A stretch of DNA of 11,408 bases from NCBI GenBank assembly GCA_016199305.1, contig JACQGZ010000063.1, positions 1 through 11,408 on the forward strand, given 5' to 3'. Made by a program: the position numbers and the translations under genes. Numbering within the stretch: the stretch's first letter is position 1; every line of letters begins with the position of its first letter. The stretch is from Armatimonadota bacterium (GTDB lineage: Bacteria > Sysuimicrobiota > Sysuimicrobiia > Sysuimicrobiales > Humicultoraceae). This document shows positions 6,548 to 11,408 of the stretch, one piece after another. The notes beneath the pieces are model-generated. The model ran no database searches, was not told the origin of the DNA, and worked only from the letters and a program-made list of their open reading frames with translations.

Positions 6548-9500
6548 ATGGGCAAGTTCCAGGCCGGCGCGATCCTACTGCTCGCAGTAGCGATCGCCAC
6601 CGCCGCGGTCATATTACTCGCGTTCGACTCCTTTGGCGGCCGTGACGAGCCGGCCGCAGCGGCGGTCCAAGCCAGCGATCAGGTCACCCCGGACTCGCTT
6701 CTCGGCCCGGCCGTCATTCTTGGGACAGGCCAGCTCGCCGACTGCAGCGCCCGCCTCTCGGAGATCCCCGCCGGCATGGATGTCTTCCAATCCGACGCCC
6801 AGATTTCCGGCGAGATCCTCGGCAGCCCGTTCGGACCGGTTGATCTGAACGGCCCCACCACGGTCAACCGCGGCGCCCCCGGCGATGCCAACGGGAACGG
6901 CCGCACCGACATCCCGGTTGAGATCGTCGCCATGGAGCTCGCCGGCAACGCCATCACCATCAAGGCCGGGCAGAACTTCGGCCTGTCGCCATCGACCGGC
7001 ATGGTGGAGTCTCTTGGAGTGGGGTCTCCTAGTGACGACAGCTTCCCCGTGAGCAGCTTCTTCGATGTCTTCACCGAGATAACCATCGGTACCGCCACCT
7101 ACCACACGGATGGGCCCGTCCCCATGGAGGCCACCATACCCGCCGACCCGCAGGGCGTTGGCTGTCTGCCGCCCCTGGGCCAGACCTACCAACCGCCCCC
7201 CAATACTCCGCCGGTGCCGATCTTGGACAGCCAGGGCCAGCAGGTCGGCACCCTCACCCACGCCCGGCACGTGCCGGAGCGGCCCCGCAGCATCGACGAC
7301 ATCAAGCTGGACGAGCTCAACAACCAGCCCCGGGCTGGCGCCGTGGTGACCCTGCACCGCGGCTTCGGCTGCCTGGGCCACCCTCTCGGCGCCGGCGTCA
7401 CCGGCCACGACGGCCAGTTCACCTTCCGCCCCCTGACGGCGGGCCAGTACTCCGTCCAGGAGCAGACGCCGCCCCTGGGGCTGGGGCCCGACCCCAGCGG
7501 CGCCTGCACCGATGTGGACCACACCGGGCCCTACCCGGAGGCCAGCGCCCCGGTCTCCCTTAACCCGCCTCCTGACGCCGGCGAGGATTTCTTCCCCTCC
7601 TGCGGCCTCTTCACCGCCCAGATCGGCCAGCAGACCGGGACAGTTGAGATGGAAGGTGACCCCCTCAACCCCACCCGCGTCCAGCGGGGCACCCCGGACC
7701 CGGTGACGGGCACCATCCCCATCGAACTCGTCGCCCTGAGCCTTGTAAGCGCCGACGGGCTGATTCAGGTCGGGCTGAACCCGGCCCAGCCGTCCACCGG
7801 CAGTATGACCGTCACGCCCATGGCCCCCGCCGGTACCTACGACAGCACCCTGAACGTCTTCCCCCTGCTCATATTCTCTCAGCAGCTCACCCTCCACACC
7901 GAGCAACCGGTGCCGCTGCGGTCTACGGCCCCCTCTACCGAGGCTCCGCCCTTCAACCGCTACTTGAGAGCCGACCACCTCAACATACCGCTGCTGGACC
8001 CGGACAACCAGCCGGTGGGCCAGCTGACCCTGGCCATCCACAAGCCCAAGCCGCCGGGCGAGAAGTGCGTCATCATCCGCAACCCGCCGGGGCCGCCGCA
8101 GGAGATCAGCTTCTCCATCGAATTCGGCGGGCCCAGCAACGCCATCTTCCACGCCGCTGATATCCTCAACCCCGGGCCCGTTGTGGCCAGGACCTGCGCC
8201 TCCCTCGGACTGACTCCCACCGGCTGCGCCTTCGCCTCGCCTCAGGACGATCTGCGGGCCCTATCCTACGGCTTCGACTTCTCCACCGCCGTCCCCGCTG
8301 AGCCGCCCAAGGTCTTCTCCCCTGACCCTATCACCGTGGGCGTGCCCGGAACCGATGTCAACATCGAATCCACCTGCCCGCCGGCAACGGACGCACCCGC
8401 CGATTTCTATCGGACTTTCCTCACCGGCACCAACATTCAGGAGTTCGATGGCAACGGCGTTCTGGGCTGCCTCACCAGCTTCCCGCTGGGCCTGGTGGAG
8501 CCCGGCGCGCCGCCTACCGGTGATAACGCCGACGCTCTGGGCGAGCTGCCCACCGGCGACCCCGTGTTCTTCACCCTGGCGCCCGGCTCGCCGAGCCTCA
8601 CGTTGCTGCTCGGCGGCCCCTACACCAGCGCCCACATCTTCAAGAGCGTAGCTGGGGTGGTCTCAGTCTACGCTACCCCGGCCCAGCTGGGCCTGACCGC
8701 GACCGACGTTGTCGACGGCATCTGCCTGCGGGAGTCGGACGGCATCTTCGACGCCACGCTGGACGGCCTGTTCGACACCCCACCCGACCTCCTGCAGTTC
8801 AGCCTCAGCCGCACGTCACCAACGCTGGGGCTCCTTCCCGCGGCGATACCGCCGTACAACGGCGCCGACCAGTTCATCCCGCGGACCGTGGTAGGTGGTC
8901 TGCCCATCCGCGTGAATACCGCCGCGGACCACGGCCTGCAAGACACGCTCAGTGGGACCGTCAATGACGACTTGGACGCCATGAAGTGCCCCTTCCTGGA
9001 CACGGACAGCGACGGCGTCCCCGACCCGCTGGACACAGGCGATGGCACCTACCTCAAGGGCACTATCTCCGGCGCCCTGACCGGGAGCGTTACCCTCGGC
9101 GATCCGCCAGACACGGTGCAAGTCGTGGGCGGTACCGGCGGCGGCACGGCCACCGCCAGCTGCCCCGCCACGGCCAGCAGCGGCGTCACTGGCGTCTCGG
9201 TCGCCCTGGACGAGGGGGAGATAGCGAATCTCGGCTGCACGGCCAGCGCCAGCGTCACGGTGGTCGTCGGTCCCGTTGTCGTCACATTCGGATCGTTCAC
9301 CGCCACGGTGCCCGCGGGCAGCACGGTAACGATATCGGAAGAGCCCACCTCCTGCGGCAGCCTGGCAGGCACGTTCGAGGTCAGTCACAGCCCCGGCACC
9401 GTGAACGTCATCATCAGCAGCCCCAACATGGCACCGCCGGTGACGCTGACGCCAGGCGGCACGTTCCTGGACTGCGACGCCGACGCCGTCTTCGATCAGG

Positions 9501-9928
9501 TGGACAACTGCCCCACCGTCTCCAACCCCAGTCAGGCCGACGCAGAGCCGGACGGCGTGGGCAACGCCTGCGACAACTGCCCCAACTGGCCCAACGCCGC
9601 CCAGGGCCTTCCCCCCTGGCCGGTCCCGATGACCGATCCCGATTGCGACGGCTTCAACACGACGGTCGAGACGTTCCTGGGCACGCTGCCCCTGGTCCAG
9701 TGCGCCGCCGACACCACGACCAACAACGAGGCTCCGGACCCCTGGCCGCCGGACTTCGACGACGACAGGGACGTCGACATCTTCGACGTGCTGAAGATGA
9801 AGCCGTTCTTTGGCAGCCCCGGTGCCAACCCCTACAGCGCCCGCCACGACCTCCAGGGCCAGGACGGTGACGTGGACATTTTCGACGTCCTGGCGATCAA
9901 GCCGTTCTTCGGCAAGAGCTGCACGTGA
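6548..9928 (+). CDS. Large secreted multidomain protein with duplicated N-terminal domain and C-terminal dockerin-like module
   Basis: 1126 residues. An N-terminal hydrophobic segment (about 7-27) is a signal peptide or membrane anchor. A domain at about 85-242 (V-RGAP, IPVEIVAMEL, I-AGQ, FFDVFTEI, TDGPVPMEAT, ILDSQGQQVGTLTHARH) recurs at about 355-500 (V-RGTP, IPIELVALSL, FPLLIFSQ, TEQPVPLRST, LLDPDNQPVGQLTLAIH): an internal duplication. Between them, about 255-310, is a CnaB/SdrD B-like beta-sandwich (GAGVTGHDGQFTFRPLTAGQ). Residues about 500-1010 are beta-rich and unassigned. A type 3 repeat section (VDNCPTVSNPSQADAEPDG) precedes the module, with loop 1 at 1069-1080 (DFDDDRDVDIFD), linker NPYSARHD, 13-residue loop 2 at 1101-1113, and the end KPFFGKSCT. 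No enzyme signature is visible. The ATG is preceded by a weak GGGG and a consensus promoter, and is supported by the signal sequence. Confidence 0.87.
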   Translation: MGKFQAGAILLLAVAIATAAVILLAFDSFGGRDEPAAAAVQASDQVTPDSLLGPAVILGTGQLADCSARLSEIPAGMDVFQSDAQISGEILGSPFGPVDLNGPTTVNRGAPGDANGNGRTDIPVEIVAMELAGNAITIKAGQNFGLSPSTGMVESLGVGSPSDDSFPVSSFFDVFTEITIGTATYHTDGPVPMEATIPADPQGVGCLPPLGQTYQPPPNTPPVPILDSQGQQVGTLTHARHVPERPRSIDDIKLDELNNQPRAGAVVTLHRGFGCLGHPLGAGVTGHDGQFTFRPLTAGQYSVQEQTPPLGLGPDPSGACTDVDHTGPYPEASAPVSLNPPPDAGEDFFPSCGLFTAQIGQQTGTVEMEGDPLNPTRVQRGTPDPVTGTIPIELVALSLVSADGLIQVGLNPAQPSTGSMTVTPMAPAGTYDSTLNVFPLLIFSQQLTLHTEQPVPLRSTAPSTEAPPFNRYLRADHLNIPLLDPDNQPVGQLTLAIHKPKPPGEKCVIIRNPPGPPQEISFSIEFGGPSNAIFHAADILNPGPVVARTCASLGLTPTGCAFASPQDDLRALSYGFDFSTAVPAEPPKVFSPDPITVGVPGTDVNIESTCPPATDAPADFYRTFLTGTNIQEFDGNGVLGCLTSFPLGLVEPGAPPTGDNADALGELPTGDPVFFTLAPGSPSLTLLLGGPYTSAHIFKSVAGVVSVYATPAQLGLTATDVVDGICLRESDGIFDATLDGLFDTPPDLLQFSLSRTSPTLGLLPAAIPPYNGADQFIPRTVVGGLPIRVNTAADHGLQDTLSGTVNDDLDAMKCPFLDTDSDGVPDPLDTGDGTYLKGTISGALTGSVTLGDPPDTVQVVGGTGGGTATASCPATASSGVTGVSVALDEGEIANLGCTASASVTVVVGPVVVTFGSFTATVPAGSTVTISEEPTSCGSLAGTFEVSHSPGTVNVIISSPNMAPPVTLTPGGTFLDCDADAVFDQVDNCPTVSNPSQADAEPDGVGNACDNCPNWPNAAQGLPPWPVPMTDPDCDGFNTTVETFLGTLPLVQCAADTTTNNEAPDPWPPDFDDDRDVDIFDVLKMKPFFGSPGANPYSARHDLQGQDGDVDIFDVLAIKPFFGKSCT
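9776..9867 (+). repeat. 92-bp near-identical repeat of the module, copy in the large protein gene
   Basis: Partner of 5221-5312, with four mismatches in 92 bases. Both encode the variant linker without the extra Asp (NPYSARHD) and the 13-residue DLQGQDGD loop. Confidence 0.9.
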
Positions 9929-9929
9929 G

Positions 9930-9954
9930 CGGGCAGCCCACCACCCGCTGCCCG
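9930..9954 (+). terminator. Hairpin after the large protein gene
   Basis: cgggcagc (9930-9937) and gctgcccg (9947-9954) form a perfect 8-bp stem with a 9-base loop, beginning two bases after the stop codon. No T-run follows. Probably a transcript end or stabilising structure; it also marks the boundary with the transposase remnant. Confidence 0.5.
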
Positions 9955-9958
9955 GTAG

Positions 9959-10386
9959 TGTCACGGGTTGCAGCCCTCGCTCCCGAAGCTGCGTGAGGAA
10001 CGCCTCCCAGTGGGCGGCACTCTCCGCCGGCGCCAGCCGGAAGTCCAGCAAGCGGCGCTCCCCTGTCACCGTAATCCCGTAAGCGCACAGCACTAGCCTT
10101 CCACGCGGGAGACTGTCTGAGCGCTTACCTGTTTGCCCAACAACGCTTCCAGGCTGGCGCCCACCCGGCGGGTTGATACCCCAGCCGGGAAGACCTCGCG
10201 AATGACCTGGTTCACCTGAGCCTGCCTGCGTTGGTAGCGGCTGAACACCGAGCGCTCAACGACAGGGGCCCGCGCCCGCGGCACCCGGATCGCCGTTATG
10301 ATCCCCATCTGCGTCGCCAGATCCCGCTCATAGAAGCCGTTGCGCTGACCGCGCCGGCCTTCTATCCGCCAAAAGCGCGCCCGACG
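9959..10386 (-). pseudogene. Decayed IS256/mutator-family transposase
   Basis: Two minus-strand pieces in different frames. The first (about 10386 down to the stop at 10093) reads RRGQRNGFYERDLATQMG, then VPRARAP, YQRRQAQVNQVIREVFPAGVSTRRV and LLGKQVSAQTVSRV, the N-terminal half of IS256-type transposases. The second (10093 down to about 9959) reads VLCAYGITVTGERRLLDFRL, ESAAHWEAFLTQLRERGLQ, matching the region after the first catalytic Asp. The roughly 40-50 residues normally between TVSRV and VLCAYG, including the LDG-type catalytic Asp, are missing, and everything after RERGL is lost, so no DDE residue remains. No terminal inverted repeats or target duplication were found. It is a dead remnant. 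Confidence 0.85.
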
Positions 10387-10460
10387 AGAGGGGAAGCGGC
10401 GATGGTCACGGCCCGCCCCAGAGCCGCAAGCAAGCCGTTCGCCGGCCTGAAGCGTAACGC
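10387..10460. other. Unassigned intergenic segment
   Basis: Between the transposase remnant and the promoter at 10461 I see no gene, hairpin or recognisable IS terminus. The minus frame remains open into it, so part may be the more diverged N-terminus of the transposase. Confidence 0.4.
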
Positions 10461-10489
10461 TTGACGGGTTCTCATTGTTATGGTATAAG
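10461..10489 (+). promoter_or_regulatory. Sigma-70-type promoter for the small secreted protein
   Basis: TTGACG (10461-10466), 17-bp spacer, TATAAG (10484-10489). The predicted transcript starts near 10496, which rules out a TTG at 10475 as start codon and supports the ATG at 10529, preceded by GGGAGGG (10514-10520). Confidence 0.8.
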
Positions 10490-10528
10490 AAAGCTGTTTT
10501 TCACGCCGTCTTCGGGAGGGATGCGGCC

Positions 10529-11065
10529 ATGAAGAAGCTACTGGTCGCCCTGGGCCTGGCGATCCTGGTGAGCGCGGCGCTGTGGCTGCCCACCGGCGCC
10601 GACCATCAAGTCGGCATCAGCGCCAGCGTCACCGTCAAGAACGTCTGCGTCACCGTCAGCCCTACCTCCATCGACTACGGCACCCTGGACTTCGAGGCGA
10701 GCCAGGCATCAAATACCCTGGCTACACCCGTAACCTTTCTCGCTACCAACTGTGGCACCGCCAGCGAGAGCTTCCTGGCCAGAGGGGCCAACGCCACGGC
10801 GGGGTCCACTACCTGGACCATCCAGGCGGCAGCCCCCAACTGTGCGACGCCGGATATCAACCTGTTCCGGCACAGCCTGACGAGAACAGCGCCGACCGCC
10901 GACACAGAGAAGTTCCTGACCACCTCTAACACTTCATGGGTCACCGGTATCGGCGCCACCTCCACCGCCTCCTTCAATACCAAGCTCTATATGCCCTGCC
11001 ACGGCAGCGGCGGGGCCGGCTCCACCGCCGCCACCTCTGTCACCGTCGTCGCCACCCAGCCGTAG
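10529..11065 (+). CDS. Small secreted beta-rich protein of unknown function
   Basis: 178 residues from the ATG at 10529. The signal peptide MKKLLVALGLAILVSAALWL ends near TGADH (residue 25). The mature part is rich in Thr, Ser and Ala with alternating beta-type strands (ISASVTVKNVCVTVSPTSIDYGTLDFEASQAS ... split here by function, not domain) and four Cys (VCVT, TNCG, PNCA, MPCH). The pattern of an N-terminal strand followed by SIDYGTLDF is reminiscent of WxL- or spore-coat-U-like surface beta-sandwiches, but I do not recognise a defined family. The start is chosen from the Shine-Dalgarno GGGAGGG eight bases upstream, the signal peptide, and a promoter lying downstream of the longer possible start. 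It lacks the dockerin-like module of its neighbours. Confidence 0.8.
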   Translation: MKKLLVALGLAILVSAALWLPTGADHQVGISASVTVKNVCVTVSPTSIDYGTLDFEASQASNTLATPVTFLATNCGTASESFLARGANATAGSTTWTIQAAAPNCATPDINLFRHSLTRTAPTADTEKFLTTSNTSWVTGIGATSTASFNTKLYMPCHGSGGAGSTAATSVTVVATQP

Positions 11066-11089
11066 CGACCCAACAGCCAGCCATATCCG

Positions 11090-11115
11090 GGAAGCCCTGC
11101 GCCAGCAGGGCTTCC
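11090..11115 (+). terminator. Hairpin terminator after the small secreted protein gene
   Basis: A perfect 11-bp stem (ggaagccctgc 11090-11100, gcagggcttcc 11105-11115) with a gcca loop, 25 bp after the stop codon. A pyrimidine stretch (cctttct) follows about 10 bases later instead of an immediate T-run. Most likely an intrinsic terminator of moderate strength. Confidence 0.75.
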
Positions 11116-11194
11116 TAGTCTGGGCCTTTCTAGGCGCTCCTTCTGCTGCGATAATAGGACACACGTGAAACCCTAGGCGAAGGGAAGGAGAGAG

Positions 11195-11408
11195 TTGCGA
11201 GCGCAATGGCCCCGGAAGGCGGCCCTGCTGGCCCTCCTGGCCGCTCTGTTCCTCCTGACCGCCACGCCCGCCGCCGCCGACAAGCCGCCCCCACCCGAGC
11301 CCATCCCGCCCATCGTTGACGCCGACAAGGACAAGCTCTTCGACGACCTGGAGCAGGCCCTGGCCGCCGCCCCCGCCGCGCAGCCCTTCGATGTCATCGT
11401 CCTCCTCC
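11195..11408 (+). CDS. Probable subtilisin-type (S8) serine protease precursor, N-terminal part only
   Basis: The frame from TTG at 11195 is open to the window end (71 codons). It starts MRAQWPRKAALLALLAALFLLTATPAAA when TTG is read as Met: basic n-region, hydrophobic core and AAA cleavage site, a classical signal peptide. A Pro-rich linker (PPPPEPIPPIVDADKDK) follows, then LFDDLEQALAAAP and FDVIVLL. That last segment resembles the start of the inhibitor-type propeptide of secreted subtilases, where a DLE...L helix precedes a VIVLL strand. The catalytic domain would lie beyond the window, so the family call is an inference. TTG is the only start after the in-frame TAG at 11174; AAGGGAAGGAG (11180-11190) is its ribosome binding site, with a short spacing of four bases. 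A possible -10 (GATAAT, 11150-11155) has only a weak -35. Confidence 0.5.
   Translation, partial: MRAQWPRKAALLALLAALFLLTATPAAADKPPPPEPIPPIVDADKDKLFDDLEQALAAAPAAQPFDVIVLL

Noticed and set aside
6614..8152. 512-codon open frame on the minus strand
   Set aside because: It is antisense to the large protein gene, has no recognisable domain or signal, and is explained by high GC content with few stops.
8816..9958. Minus-strand frame continuing from the transposase fragment
   Set aside because: Only its first 45 or so residues (above about 9959) are transposase-like; the rest reads antisense through the module and type 3 repeats of the large protein.
10231..10464. 77-codon plus-strand frame over the transposase remnant
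   Set aside because: It overlaps the minus-strand transposase homology and lacks a ribosome binding site or recognisable sequence.
10475..10528. TTG at 10475 as start of the small secreted protein
   Set aside because: It lies upstream of the -10 hexamer at 10484-10489 and would place 18 non-signal residues before an ideal signal peptide starting at the ATG 10529.
9929..10528. Terminal inverted repeats or target-site duplication of the insertion sequence
   Set aside because: Only a short direct match (gtcacgg) was seen near both sides; no inverted pair could be supported.
1..11408. Cohesin partner, sortase motif (LPxTG) or type IX sorting signal for the surface proteins
   Set aside because: I looked for a cohesin domain, LPxTG plus hydrophobic tail and a T9SS-like C-terminal domain; none is visible in any frame supported as coding.

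Overview
The window is GC-rich bacterial DNA with E. coli-like sigma-70 promoters (TTGACA/TATAAT type). It is packed with secreted, Asp- and Cys-containing repeat proteins. The style (thrombospondin type 3 repeats, prealbumin-like and carboxypeptidase-regulatory-like domains, an LVIVD-type propeller, and a C-terminal calcium-loop module ending in Ser-Cys) suggests an uncultured Chloroflexota or a similar environmental lineage. That assignment is an inference; no marker gene is present.

Layout: 1-1868 is the 3' part of a surface protein, with two prealbumin-like repeats, a calcium-loop module, an eight-unit thrombospondin type 3 array and a second calcium-loop module. A strong hairpin at 1923-1952 separates it from a convergent TPR membrane or lipoprotein gene (1969-2769, minus). 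A small lipoprotein gene (2889-3353, plus), probably leaderless, is divergent from the TPR gene. After a gap holding an apparent relict of the module come three same-strand genes for large or medium secreted proteins: 3568-5373 (LVIVD-type propeller), 5470-6450 (two carboxypeptidase-regulatory-like domains) and 6548-9928 (1126 residues, duplicated N-terminal domain). Each ends in the same roughly 95-residue module. At 9959-10386 there is a decayed IS256/mutator-family transposase on the minus strand. Then come a small secreted beta-rich protein (10529-11065) and the start of a probable subtilisin-type (S8) protease precursor (11195 to the window end).

The unifying element is the C-terminal module, present in five full copies in four proteins. 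It has two dockerin/EF-hand-like loops (consensus D-x-D-x-D-x-D-V-D-I-F-D followed by VLxxKPxF), a conserved N-P-x-Y-S-A-R-H-D linker and two conserved cysteines, one of them the penultimate residue of each C-terminal copy. The N-terminal cargo domains are unrelated, so the module looks like a portable targeting, anchoring or assembly tag. No cohesin, sortase or other partner is visible here. Two of the three tandem genes (5470 and 6548) have clear consensus promoters of their own and the third (3568) has a likely -10, so they appear to be separate transcription units rather than one operon. DNA-level near-identity between copies shows recent duplication or gene conversion.
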